A stretch of DNA of 64,000 nucleotides from Colius striatus. Lineage: Eukaryota > Chordata > Aves > Coliiformes > Coliidae. The first letter of the stretch is position 1. Each line of letters opens with the position of its first letter. Shown here in pieces: positions 46,601 to 60,000 of this stretch. The position numbers and the translations under genes are program-made. The notes under the pieces are model-generated. The model searched no databases and was not told the DNA's origin. It saw only the letters and a program-made list of their open reading frames with translations. Location of the stretch: positions 34,377,298 through 34,441,297 of the forward strand of contig NC_084762.1 of NCBI RefSeq assembly GCF_028858725.1. Direction: 5' to 3'.

Positions 46601-48504
46601 ATATTGGAAGATAGTCTTTGGGAATGTCTTCTTAAACTTGGAGTTTATATTAACTGAGCACTGATATAAAACTTCATGGAAGGCAAGGAGGAGTTTAGTT
46701 GTGCTGTGAGCAATACAAATGGAAAATTACACAGACGTGGTAACAAGTACCGCCTTTAAGCTATGTACCTGTATAGATAAATTGCTTATCTGTGTCTTTG
46801 ACGAATGGAGGGAATGTAAGCACAGAACTTTACTACTTGCAGGATGTGATCGGCTGTACCCAGGAGATGGACTTCATTCTTTGGCCTCGTAATGATATTG
46901 AGAAGATAGTCTGTCTCCTCTTTTCTCGGTGGAAGGGATCTGATGAACCCTTTAGGCCTGTTCAGGTATTTGGTTTTGTTTCTTAAGTTCAATAAGTAAC
47001 TTATCCTTCCCCCCAAGTGTAAATACTCTCTTTTCTTAAGCAATTACTTGGTTAAGGTACGTGACCTCTGTAGATATTAAACTATGATGTCTGTCTGTAT
47101 TTCTAAAGTAGTTAATGTTTTCAATGCCAAATTCTGATTCCTGTCTTTACGTGCTGCTGTATTAGCGCTTGTAAAATTTCAGCACCTGAAGGACCTTGGC
47201 AAATGGCGTGTATGTATAGATGCACATATCACGTTACTATTTATAGAAGTGTTAGATGGGACTCTCAGTACAATTTAATCTTGATCTAAATATGATGTTT
47301 AGACTTTTTTTCAGTAGCCAACTTTAGCTCTTTACCGTCAAGTTTTTGAACAATATTGTTTGTATTTTTCTGTGCTGGTTCTGCAATAATAGTAAGTTAG
47401 TGAGAGCAATGTGCTGTATTGATGATGCATAGGGACATTCTGCCCTATCAAACTGCATCTAGTTTTATGTCTGCAGTTCGTGCTGTTCCTTCCCATTGCT
47501 AATATGTCACTGCAGTAGCTACTGTAGCTACTGGCAGAGTGAAACCAGGGAACTCTTGAAGTTGTGCCAGGACTCAGGTATATCTTTTAACTGTGGTCCC
47601 CAATATCTGCTTTTCACAGATGAGAAAAAGAAACAAAAATGGTTGTAAAACCCCAGAATGAAGGAAAGTAATTGGTTAGGTGTGAGATTTAGCTTAAATA
47701 TTTTGCTCCCCTCCTCACACAATGCAGGCCAAGTTTGAATTTCATCATGGTGACTATGAAAAACAGTTTCTGCATGTTCTGAGCCGAAAGGACAAGACTG
47801 GAATTGTTGTCAACAACCCTAGCCAGTCAGTGTTTCTCTTCATTGACAGACAGCACTTGCAGGTAAGCTATTTTGTCCCTCATCTTAGCAAGTGTGTTAA
47901 TTGTAAGATGTTTTTTTTCTTGGGAACATCAGTAACTCTACTGCAAAATTCCTACTTGCATTTCAGCAAGTTTCAGAGGAAGCTGCAGATTGTATTCATA
48001 CACGTGGAAACTAGCTGTGGGTCACAGATGTATCCGCATTGACTTGATTTAATGTTCTTGCTTTAAAAAGTTATTAAACAGACCTTTAACAGTGTTTTGG
48101 AAAAACTAAAACACTGGCTTAATTTGGATGATATTACAGAAGTTACTCAAGCGAAGAAAGAACAGAATAGTGAAAATGTTTTAGGTGCTAATAGTCACAG
48201 ACTACTTTTGAGTTCAGGCTGTTCATGTGGGTTAGTTGATGACTTTGAAATGTCTACGTAGCTCCTCCTCAACTAGCAGGAAGCTTATAATCAGGCTGGA
48301 TCGCTGGGGATCTGTCTATTAGTCTTGCATTAATTTTCACATTTAACAGCTTTTTCTTTGGATTTTCTTTGTCTCTAGACTCCAAAAAACAAAGCTACAA
48401 TCTTCAAGTTATGCAGCATCTGCCTGTACCTGCCACAGGAGCAGCTCACTCACTGGACGGTTGGTACCATAGAGGATCACCTCCGTCCTTACATGCCCGA
48501 GTAA
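43635..48504 (+). CDS. C6orf62: C6orf62 orthologue, conserved uncharacterised protein, 229 aa
   Basis: Exons 43635-43763, 46096-46272, 46843-46965, 47728-47862 and 48379-48504 (TAA); all start and end in phase 0, with clean GT-AG sites, total 690 nt = 229 aa, the same length as I recall for human. The product starts [20 protein letters not shown] with a Lys/Arg-rich N-terminal helix, has a stretch [20 protein letters not shown] at about residue 104, and ends HLRPYMPE. There is no signal peptide or membrane segment. The protein is extremely conserved among vertebrates and its molecular function is unknown. The ATG has A at -3 and G at +4. Intron 1 (2.3 kb) holds two inverted CR1 pieces. Confidence 0.96.
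45284..45582 (+). mobile_element. CR1 LINE 3' fragment
   Basis: GGGATGAAGCTGGAATACAA ... GAGGGTGAGGGAGCCCTGGC ... GTTGGACTAGATGATCTCTA ... CCATTCTGTGA; complete at the 3' end. Confidence 0.93.
45684..45812 (-). mobile_element. Internal CR1 piece, inverted relative to the neighbour
   Basis: The reverse complement runs GTCAGGAGGTCGGGACATCC ... ATGGGATGAAGCTGGGACAC and matches 45282-45408 nearly base for base. It lacks both CR1 ends, so it looks like a fold-back copy and not an independent, normally truncated insertion. Confidence 0.8.
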
Positions 48505-49650
48505 GGCACTGGCCAGCAAAATGGGGAAGATCACAGAAGGCAGCAGTGGATTTTTCACTTTCCTCACCACTTTATTTCCGAATCTAGAAGAAAATGGACT
48601 CATGTTCAGAACACTATACATTGTGAAACTTGATCATCCTGGATTTTATTTAATCATTTGTGTCTCAGAACTTTACAATTTTTTTTAGATGTTTTCTGCA
48701 TGGACCTTGTGAAAGAGAGGATGCTCTGCACGCTTCTGCACTGCATCAGCATCTTACTAAAATGTGAAATGAAGGGACTGTACACTGAAACAAATGTGTC
48801 CGAAAGCACAAGGTGATCATTTGTGGTGGTGTTCCCATTTGTGCTGGTCATGCCCACTAATATCTATAATGTTAACCATGAGTATTTGGAGGGTGAGAAG
48901 TGAATGTAACGGGTATAAAAGCCTTATAGCTTTGCTGTTAATGATTGTATCAAAGAGCACTATCATTCGTTGTAGTGAACAGGAAAGTGGCTACTACAAT
49001 AGGAAGTAAGCGTGGGAAAGAAATCTTTTACAAGCATCTCATTTAATGTGTAGGCATTTTTGCCTTTTTTATTTTGCTGGGCCATGTCTTAAGTTTCCTG
49101 GCACTTTTGTTTTTGATCTCTTTCCCCAAGTTGCTGTATAACTGTACGAAACTATTCTTTTGAGTTGGATGCATTTATACAGATGAGGCAGACCTGGAGT
49201 CTGAAGTTGCTAAAGCAGCTAAAAATAAATAATAGCTGCAGAAACAATGTTGGTAGAGGATTATTTTTTTTTCTTGAGAGTTGAGACTTGTAAGCTTGCA
49301 GGTGAACTGTGCAGGAAATACTGGTTTCTAAAACATTTCTTATGGAAAACCCATTGAGGTTTGTTTTTTTTTCTTTTGGAATAGACATTATAAACAATGT
49401 AAAATAGTGTTTGGAGTGTCAAAAGTTGGTTCTGATGGAACATTTTAAGATTGTGCAATGATAAAAGGAAGACTACTGTATAGTTTTGATGACAAGGCTC
49501 TGCTTAAAAGGTTGAGTACTTTACTGGAGTAAAATTGCATAAGCCTGCTCCCTTTGGATAAAAATAGTGCTTACCTGTTTAAAACTTGTATTTAGCTTTT
49601 GTTTGGAATTGGAAAAAATTGGAATTTAAATAAATTAGGTGAAAGATGAC
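48505..49650 (+). other. C6orf62: C6orf62 3' UTR
   Basis: An AATAAA occurs at 49224-49229 and another at 49629-49634. The second, followed by GT-containing sequence, is the likely main end; the first may give a shorter form. Confidence 0.6.
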
Positions 49651-52600
49651 TGGTTTTCTTAATGCAAATCCTATTAATTGATTTTTAGGAGTGTCTTACA
49701 TTTTGAGAATGTCACCCGTTACGAACACCAGAAATGTACAGACTGTAAAAGAGTATTAATCTCAACAAAGATTAGTGGCAAAAGTGTGATTACGTATGTG
49801 GGCAATATGTTTATTTTGAAAAGCAGCTGTCAGAAGTAATATAATTACTAGCATACTATTGTATTGGTACATGGGTATTTTTAGTTCTTTGGTCATAAGG
49901 TCCTACAGGTTAAATTAGAACACCCTAGAAACACACTGCCTGAAAACTGCAACTTTTCATTAAAAAATTCCTTGAGTTACAAAGAAGTATCTTGAAAATG
50001 CTGCTCTACAAAATGCTGAGACTTTCTAGTTTTGTAGGGCATGCACAAGATGCACAGGCTACATTATTTGTTCTTCATGATGGTGATTCCAGAGTTATTA
50101 ACTCTGCTTTCTTGGGAGAACGTAGCTCCATAACACCAATTTTAAGTGGGTCTGTTCTACCCAGCTAACGATTGTTACGCTTTTGCTGGGCTGCCAGATT
50201 GAGCTGTTAGCCACCTGCATTGTGCAAACAGAGTGGGGGGGAAAGACAAAGGGGAACAACAGGCTTCTGAGTGACACTGAGAATCATGGGGTGTATGAGA
50301 GCATTCTTAATTCATTTGACACCTTTGAAAGGTGTCTGTACTTAAACTGAAGAACTTTTGAGGGAAAAGATTAAACTGGAAAATTGTCCCCCTTTCTCAG
50401 TGCAGCTTCCAGTTGAATCTCAGTGTTTGTGTGTCATGTTACTTCAAGATGTCCTTCAGAAGTGAATGGAAGCAGTTCACAGTATCTGGTTTTGGGTTTC
50501 AGGCCCTCCTTATATCAGCTTAGTGGCTTTTTGGTAGGTTTTGTTAACATCCCAGTGTAGGTTTTATCTCCCAAAACTAATGTTTACAAAGTGCAGTTTG
50601 TGGCTGTAAACTTACTTTGTTCAGTGGAACTGATCATAAATACAAAAAAGACTCTTATTATAGGACAAGAATTTTGTTAACTCTCTGTTGTCAGCTGCTT
50701 GTGTGGCTGTTTTGGGAATGTTAATACTGAGAATTGAAATCTTGCATGAATATGGGAGTTTTACCAGGCTTGAGGATTTGTCATGTGAACTTGTCAAGCG
50801 CAAATGGGGCAAGGATAGATGTAGAGGCAGCAAAATTAAGTAGACAGAGGCCTGTTAAATCTTTAGCACCAAAACAAAGTCTGGTGAAGGGAAGTGGGGG
50901 TTAGATGCTTCCTAGATTGAGAGGAAGCTGCTCAAAATGTAGTGGCTTGCATGTGTCTGTGTAGTTTCCCTTCACTTTTCAAGCTGCACAGATGGTGTAA
51001 AAAATATGGTAAGATGGACAGAACTGTTTGTGCAACATTACCCATATGCAGCTAGGCCAGTAGCTAGTTTGCAGCTGATGCGGTCTGTCACATCTGTCTC
51101 AAAGCATAAAATGCTTCTGGAAAGCTATTTTGTTACACTAAAATTGTTGCATTGAGATACATCAGGGAAGAGAAACACATTGGGATTACTCAGTGTTCTT
51201 GTTAAGAATTGGTTACTCATACTGGAACTAGTCTTTTGAGAACTGAAAGCTTCAGATGAAGGTACTGATCTCTTACAAGTTGCCTTTTTGCATGGTGAAA
51301 TGTTAAGCCTGTTAGAAACAAAGCTACTGGGAAAATGGTTATTTTGCCAGTTTCAATTTTTTAGACTTTAAAAAAATTGAATCCCTGACAGACTGACTTG
51401 ATCTGCATTTACAGAATACAACACAGAGAAAATAAGTCTTCATGACAGGTAGGTGCTCTGCTCCTTGTGAAGTACCACATCTTTTTGTGTGTACATCATG
51501 CCATAATATATTAGTTTTAAAATGACTTGAAATGCCATAAATTCCTGCCCCTTGTACATACTCCCAGGTTGTGAGCTCTGCGGGCATCCTTCCCTTCCCC
51601 TTTCTGCTTGGCTGCTGGGAGGACGCTGCTCTTCCTTGCACGTGTCCTGTGCTGAATCAGGGTACTTGCAGTTAATGAATGCCATCTCGTGTGAAATCTG
51701 AGTCTAGGAACAGTGAGAATGGTCACTTCAGGGTTTTGGACTCCTTAAGTGCAAGATCATTTCAACAGCCACTTTCAGATTTCTTTTAAGATTATGGTAA
51801 GGTTCTTGCCAGTGGCATGGTAGTTTGTCTAGAATTGCTGCTTACACCCATTAAGCAGGAACATGTAGTGTGACAATTTACTTAACTGTTGTTTTCTTCT
51901 ATTAGCTTGGAAAAACTGCTCCTATTTTAATTCTGCAGACTTGTATTGCAACAGCATACTCAGAGCTGTATAAACCTACAGATTTAGGAACAGCTCTCTG
52001 GAAATGAGGTAATGAGATAAAGGGCTTTGTTAGAGTTTTACAAAAGGGAAAGAAGTTTAGCATGAGTGTTTCAGGCATGACACTGCTCTGAATCGTGTTT
52101 ATTCTAGAATTCGTGTTGTGGAAAGAGTCACATATAAACCACTCTCTCCCAAACCATATGGCTGTGTTAACACACAAAAACCTGTATGCATTTCTGGGTA
52201 TAGGTTTGGCACCTTTACAAGTTGTTGCCATGCTAGTGGTGTGAAAGCAAGGCCAGAGCTTGTCAGTGTGTTTCACACCTGCCAGGCTACTTGGCTTGGT
52301 TGTAGGAGTTTGGCATGACTGTGAGTTAAAAAGTTCAGATAGAGCCTCTACACTGGGACAAGAAGTTCTCTTAGCTTTGCTCTCTCCTACTGGGAGTACA
52401 CAGGGGCTGGGAGCTTTGTATTGGTTTGGAGTTTAAACCTTCCGTATGGTGTTCTTGGAGCACAGACGAGCTCAGTGCTGTACTGAGGAGCAAACCATGG
52501 TTCCATTTACAGTAGCAGGTGCTGCTTTCTGCTGTGTGTAGGGCAGCTGGGAGTTTGCAGGGCTAGCTGACAGTGCTGAGGCTGTGCAGGGCTGCATCAC

Positions 52601-55600
52601 TTCTAGAACTTAACCAAAGCCAGTAAAGTGATAAGCATAATTTCTCTTCTGCATGGCTGACTGGAGTGATTTTTAGGGCTGAAGATATCTGTGACCTAGT
52701 TCTGCTTGGAAAGAATTTACATATGGAAAGGTCCCTTAATTTGAGCACAATTACTGTATGCTAGAGCACCAACTCTACGAGCTGCTTTTCTGGACTCTTG
52801 AAATCTATTCAAGCAGCTACTGTTTTAAGCAAAAGAAATCACAGATCCAGAATCCTGCTACAGTGGTACTCCAGGTGCTGTTTTGACGAACAAAAGAAGG
52901 GAATCTATGTGTGGTTTTATGGGTTTTTTCCCCCCCTCTTGGTGGTTAGCCAATGTTTTTTCTTTGATTAGAGCTTGCAGGTAATTTGCTCTAGTTTTGG
53001 TAAGAGCTATATATGCCGCAGTGTCCCACAACCATGGCAGCTTGGGACCAGGGGATCTGGCAATGGCAGGCATTCAGTGAATGCATTACAGAATCAAAGA
53101 GGTAATAACTGTCATCATGTTGTCTCTGAAATCTTAATTAGCAACATAGGAATCAAAGTGCTTTTTTTTTTCTTTTATTCCCATGGGCAGTGAGGTAAGG
53201 GAGAGCTTTTAAAGTTTCTTTCTACTGGTTGAATGGTTTCTGCAGTTGGAGAATTCTAAAATGATTAGTAATAAAATGGAGATAGAAATTCTTCCATGTG
53301 CCCTGGCGGTGGCTCAGAGCCAGTCAGTGAAGCTGGACAGAATTGGAGTCCTGTTCAGAACAGTTACTTAACAGCCTAATTCTCCCTGCCCCCCATCCCC
53401 TTTAGGTAGTTACACTTGCCAGTTTGAGAATTTTAAACTAACTAGCTTGTAATTAAATTGGCAGAGTAACGCAGGTGAAGCAGCTCCCCTGTGACAGATG
53501 GTGCAACTTGAGAGACTAATGAGGAGTCCTGATAGTTAAATGCCTGTCTCAGCAGTGATGCCCTTCCTTACCCTCTCCACTCCCCATTTATCACTGACAG
53601 GTTGCTTCTTCCCAAGACCTGGAATCAGTAATGACTGAATCCCTCCTCACAGCACCTTAAATCTGTGATTGCTGTTTGTTCTGATTAGTATCTGGACTCT
53701 TGGGTTCAAATGGCAGTGAGAACAATTCTGTTCCAATTCCTCCTTTTGTCAAAGAATTTGTAAGGCATGGTTATGCCTTACTGCTGATGCCTGGGTGCTG
53801 GTCTGAATGCATTTGTGCAATAGCAGTGATGGGAAATGCTTGGCTGACCAAGGTACTGCACTGAGAGTGAAGCTGCAAGCGCTCTCATTGATGAGACAAA
53901 CTGTTCCTCAGTGTGTCACATACTGCTGTGTGAAAAAGTTGGCCCTCCGTAAGGGCAGACTTCTAGACATTAAGGAGAACGGTGTAGGAGTTTGGTATGT
54001 TTAAAAAAAAAAAACAAACCACAAAAACCAAACAGCATGGTATGAAAGGGATGGTCTCGTTTGCACCTCTGTGACAGGGAGCTCACAGATGTCTGTCAGT
54101 TACTGGTTATGTGATCTGGTGTACTAATAAGACTCTCAGAATTATCTGATCAAGTCACTTTGCTTGTTTGTAAGAGAATCATGCCTAAATCTGCAGTGGT
54201 AGAACCAGGTCAACCCCACAGGAGATCTGTTCTGCTGCCAGCTGGAAACTTGTACCATTTGTCCTTAGTATGGTAATTTTCCCCCCATTACTTCCTTTGA
54301 GACTCAGCTAAGGTAAGACATGGATTCTTCAACATGTAGGTTAGGATGAAATCAGTAAAGAACACTTCCAAATGTTACACCTGATGTGTGGCAGTTTACT
54401 CCCAAAGCTAGGCAAGCCCTATGGTGACAATTCCTTCCAAGATCTTCTCCAAGCCTAAACTGTGAAGTAAAGTATGAGGTTAATGTGCTGCTGTTGCTGG
54501 AGGGGTAGCAGACAAGGTTGTCTTAAAATAATCAGTTCAATGAACCACTTCTAAAATAACTGTCCTGCATATTAACGATGTCCCTCAGTAATTAGGCAGC
54601 ACTAAAATACCATGTTGAATAGCCTGTTATAAGGGAGAAGAGAATTCACTTGTCACTTCAGGAAGGGATGGAGTTTTTTTCTGTTTCCTTCTTTGCCAGC
54701 CAACAGTCCTTGCCAGGCTCAAATGGGAACAAGAGGACACTTGTTCCATGTTGAAGTTTGCCACTCTTAATTTGGCTGGACATTTTTCAGTTGTAATTAT
54801 GTAGATAGGATGAATGCTGAGTGATAGAATGAGACCACTTGACTATGGTAGGCTCCTGAGGCCACCAGCTTTGACTGAAGGAAGCTCAAAGTGAAGCTGC
54901 AGTGGGACAGTTACACAGGGACAGAGTTGCCCCAGTGCACAGAGCTGCCAGCATTCTGAACCTTTCAGGATATATTGAACTTGGCACCTCCTTCATTCTT
55001 GCCCTCTGCCTTTGATTAGTGAAAACCATGCTTGTGTTACAGTGAGGGAGGGTGGGTTTTTAGCAGTTGAGAGAGTAGTTTCAGTCCTTGCTTCTGTTTC
55101 CTTGCAGTCTACTACATGGGTAACCTATGAAAGAGAACTGGTTAACTTAAGTGAGAAAAAAAAGGTGACTGGAGATGCCAGAACATGTTAATAGGAAGAT
55201 AACCAGAACAGTAACTGCTAAAGTCCCTAGGTGTGTCCACATGCTATGAGGAAACTTCCCTGTCTGCTCATGCTACTAATTGTAGAGGTGCCTTAAGATG
55301 CTCAAGATAAGAGGTCTAGGCAGAGGAAGTTGTGAGATACAATTTAATGGAGTGAAGCTTATAGTCCTGCTGAGCAAACACTTAATACAAAAAAGGTTGC
55401 TACTGTGGTAAGTATCTTCACAGAAGTGCTTTAGCAAAGCTTTGTGTTTCTGTAAGTGAGAATTGGGGATGATTCTGAGCATGAGTGCAAGTAGTGGTGA
55501 AAAAATGATACAGATGTACTGCTGAAGAGAGGATGCTACTATTAAAAGTTCAACTAGCTACAGGCACGTAAGCCACTTATGCTTCTGAGACAGCCTCAGA

Positions 55601-56540
55601 GAAAAAGCTTTTGTTGAGAAAGTATCTACCATGAACTGCTGTAATATTGCAGTAAAATACATGCTGGTAGCCTCCTGTAGGTGTGTGTGTGTATATATAT
55701 ATATGTATATTTGAGAACTTCCACTGAAGGGTAAGTTACCAGCTACAGCACTTGTTTTGAGAGTAATTTTGGAAAGTTTGCTAATGTATTAGTAAACTTG
55801 TTCAGTTTAATATTGAAAAATCTGTCTGTGTGAACAGGTGACTCACTGGAAATAATTTCTTTAGGTTTCAGGATGCACAGAAAAAGCCCTAGCTGCCCAC
55901 TGAATTACAGAATTCAAATCACCGAAGGCAAGGAGACAAAGTCCATGACAAAAAGAAGTATCCATGCCCTTTAACTAGTGTAGATTAACTTTTTCAAATC
56001 ACCCACTGAAGAAGAAAAGCTGAGGTCGTGGCTTATGCCAACTTGTAGTGCCTGTGTCAGATGGCTGGTTTTACTACAGCGTGCCAAGGATCCTTTGTCA
56101 GCAGTTTGAAGAAAGTGGTTAAACCTGTCCACAATGAGCCTTCAGCTGATGAGTAGCAACTTAACTCTACCACCTTCAACCCACCTCGATCTACTGCCTT
56201 ACCCCAGTGAAAGGCTCATCAAATTTATTTTGACATGTCTGTAACTCTCAGATGATGATTCTGAAACAAATGTGTAGCCAGAACTTCAGGTAGGTAGAGG
56301 TGAAAAGCCCTGGTGATGTAACTGCATTTTCACATTTGGGAATCATGGAGAGATGATGAAATAAATCTCACATGAGCTTGTGTGCAAGGGTTCCACCACA
56401 CCCTCTCTCTCTCCCACTCTCTGCTGGCAAGCTTTTATTTGGTGCAAAGAGATTTCAAAAACTATTAAATAGTTATCTTTTAAAATAATTAAATGTAAAA
56501 TAATTTAAGATAATAAATTATCTTTTAAAAAGTAGTTTCA
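49651..56540. other. Intergenic between C6orf62 and ACOT13 (tail to tail)
   Basis: About 6.9 kb of mostly unique sequence. I see no CR1, RNA gene or spliced gene; a short TG/TA microsatellite occurs at about 55681-55710. The interval around 56455-56560 is very AT-rich with a repeated TTATCTTTTAAAA word. Confidence 0.5.
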
Positions 56541-57058
56541 TAAATCTTTATTCAATACTTTTGAATTTGTAACAGCGTCAGTAAATTACATTTTTTTTAT
56601 TAGCCTCCTTTACACTTTCAAAGCAGTTTCCCGCTATGTTACAGGAACTCTGTACTATCCTCTTACAAAACTAGTTGTTTGTGAGAATATAGAGTGTGGT
56701 GTTCGTGTCTGCGAGAGACCTGAAGACACAGGACAGCACCCCAGGCCAAGAAAACAGAGCTCTCTTAAAACAGTCATGCTGGTAAACCATATGGCTGGTC
56801 CAAAGGTGCTTTCCTTCTGCTATTTTGACCCAAAAAAAGCCAGATGCATCCCCATGCTGTCATATTCTGTTGTTCATCTCAGGCACTAAATAGCAATTCT
56901 GGTGGCAATTAAGAAATATGTTCATTTATTATAGAAGTGAGACTAAATTCAGTTTATATAGACCATCATAGCTTTGTGCAGATGATGTATTGTATAAATG
57001 AGGAAATTATTCTATGTGGGATTCTTAACCCCAGCATTGTTATTCTTTAAATCTCTTA
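56540..57058 (-). other. ACOT13: ACOT13 3' UTR (extent uncertain)
   Basis: Minus-strand AATAAA hexamers lie at 56930-56925 (about 130 nt after the stop) and 56552-56547. Either could be used; a short UTR is equally plausible. Confidence 0.5.
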
Positions 57059-60000
57059 TTAGCTGCCTAGATACTTGGTATGTCTACCTTGTGCAATTAA
57101 CTTCCCTGTTGCTTTATTTGTTAAATCCACGGTGGCAAATGCCAAATTTCTTCCTTGCTTCAAAATCTGAGCTGTAATCAGTATCTCTTCTCCAATCTTA
57201 GCAGCAGAAGTATATCTTCAATGAAGGAAAAAAAAGGAACAGGTAAGAGGCTGTAGAGAGCACAAAATGCAACACTATTCCAGCATTTTAGATTATTATG
57301 AAGGGAATTAGCAAAAAGGAGTAGTGAAGACACATCCCTAACGGCCTGCTTGCAGATCCCCACCTCCTAGTAATTCACTGTAAGAGTCCTCTGAGAAAAT
57401 GAAGGATAAAAAGAAACCCATTAGCTTGGTTCTGAGGAAAGGTGTGTTTTTTATTAGAAACCATTAGGTGTCAAAGACCTCAGCTGAAACTTCAAATCCT
57501 ATTCCAGCCACCGCTGGCTCCTTTACAGCCTTTCTAAATCAGTTTGGGCTGGTTCAGATGCAAAATGTGTCTGTTACAAAGGCTTCACTTCTGTATGGAA
57601 CTGAAGTATAGGTTAACTGCTTCTTGTACCTTGTTCAGAGAAAAGTGATGGAAACCTGGGAGGCCTTTGACCTTCTCAGGTTTAATGCTGTTTCCATTCA
57701 TTAGAAGTCTTAACTTTTATTTACATGAGTCGAAGGGTGTACTTTTAAAACACACTCTCCGTGAAATAGGAGGAAATTCCCCCACAAAAAGCCTGAAAAG
57801 AACTGAGAGGAACATGATCCAATCATGATCTGAGGTAAGAGAACAATATTCAAATGTTGGAATTGCAGGGGAGAATGTACAACTGGTGGATATAAGTCTT
57901 AGTGAGATAAATTGCATCGGTTCATTTTTCTACATGATGCCATGTCAAAAGCATGTCAATCATGCCTAATGCAGATGTAGCACAAGCCCCATTAGTTGAC
58001 AAGGGACAGGGTTTCAGTCTTCTTTCATTCTCTGAGGCTGCTGCTGACTCTCTTGCGATTGAGATGTCTCCTTGTTTCTCTCAGTTCTTTCCATTACCAA
58101 AATAGTTTCCTTGACCTTCTCAAGAAGGAAAAAGTTGTACTATGGCAATATTTGATATCCAGTGTCCCTTGTTCGATGAAAGCAGTAATCTGGCTTAAAG
58201 CTATTAATTGAGGTTATATGACTCAATCATTTTGGATCACCTCTGGAGAGAGCATTTACTTAAGGTTTTAGACCTTATGTAATGGACCAGGCATGCTTAA
58301 TAGTAAACAATTCAGATGTTGGCCTCTTGTATGTACTACTGTAGGGAAAACCCCATAATCATAGGAGAATTTCAGGATTTAATTTCCAGTCATTTCCTAG
58401 TCATCACTGTGGTAGTATAAGGTTTAAACAGCTGCTCCAGTCCCACCCACACAGTGAAGGAATCAGAAAGTGCTGGGACTGAAAGGAGGGAAACTGGTAA
58501 AGATATAGATCACTCCCCACATACTTCTAAAGCTTTTAAAATTTTTTTCTATGACAGTTTCAATGAGGGGTTACTTTTCCATGATTTTTAATGCTCTGTG
58601 TGTTAGTTATTCCAAGTAGGATTACTTTAGTTCCAATCAGTCATAATCTCTTCATTAAAAGTAATGAATCAAAGCTGACAAGCTATTACAGCAGGATCAA
58701 AGAAAGTTTCAGAATGACTTTTTTTTTTTTTAAGACAGTGCTTTAAATTTGCATTAGAGGAAGAACTATTCTCAGTATAAAACTACCTTTAAATGACCTA
58801 GAGCAAAGGAATCTTCCTCCACTGAGAAATTCTGACTCAATCTGTAACTCACCCTCTATGTGAGCATCCAACAGAACTAAATCGTTTCCTGATTTTTTTG
58901 TTTTAGCATTTTATAGACTTGCTTAAAAAAGGGTTTAGAGAAAGCTGCTTACCCTAAATCTTGGTATTTGAGGACATGCTCTTAACATATCTTCACAAAT
59001 GAAGACAGAAGTTGAGCCCACTTCAGAAGACTAAAATTTAGCCCATATCAACATCGCTTTACATTCTGTGAACATGTACCATCTTTTAAATGTGTGTAAC
59101 AAATAAAAGCTTAAGAAAGTCCCAAGTTGAATTTTGCAACCAAATGGTGAAATCCCCAAATAAAATTCCCCCCCGAGTTTATCAAAATGAAACTTCTAAA
59201 ACCAAACACCTTTTCAAAGTGAGGATTACAGCACAGAAATGAAATGCAATGGAGTCAACACCTCATTAGGGGAAGAAAAGCTACTATGTTCTGCTAAACA
59301 TGGTGGATGATACCTACGTGATGTTCATGTCCACACTGACCCCAGGAACTGCTCTTTCTGTGTACAGCAACGCTGCTGTTGACACCACATCCACAAGTGT
59401 AGCTGTCAAACCCCCATGTAATGTGCCACCTCTGTTTGTATGCTCCTCCTCTACTTTCATTTCACAAACAAGTTTTCCAGGAGTTGCAGAAAGAAGTTTC
59501 ACCTGTATTAAAAAAAAAAAAAGGGGGGGGGTGGGGAGAGAATAAAAAGCTTAGTGACAAGAGTACCAACACCTGATACTGTCCTGAATCAAACTGAAGG
59601 CAAATCTTGTTTAATTCTTGACTCATGAGACAAATCATAAGATGGAAAATGTAATGACTCAACTGTCATATTAGGTATTTCCATAAACTTTGAGCAGAAG
59701 ACTGTTGCCTTAGGAAAAAAAAATGTATTTCTAGTGCAGATAAATATTTTAATTGACAGCTTAACAGAGCTTCAATACTTGCTGTGCTCTCAGGAACTGT
59801 TTAAGAGACAGCATTCTTCAGTTTTCCTTTTGCTTTAATCTGTGACTGAAAAAACAGATTTGAGGGAATACAAAATGTCTCTGTTGTGTAACATAGTTAC
59901 AAAGAAGTATTTGCTTGCTCACAAAATGGAAATGAGACTGACAGCAACTCCTTATTCATTGTACTAAAGCAATCTCAGTAAAAATCAGTATTTTGAAATG

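Noticed and set aside
49651-56540. Search for a hidden gene or RNA gene in the longest repeat-free intergenic block
   Set aside because: Only short stop-bounded frames without paired splice sites; no tRNA-like cloverleaf or snoRNA boxes noticed by eye.
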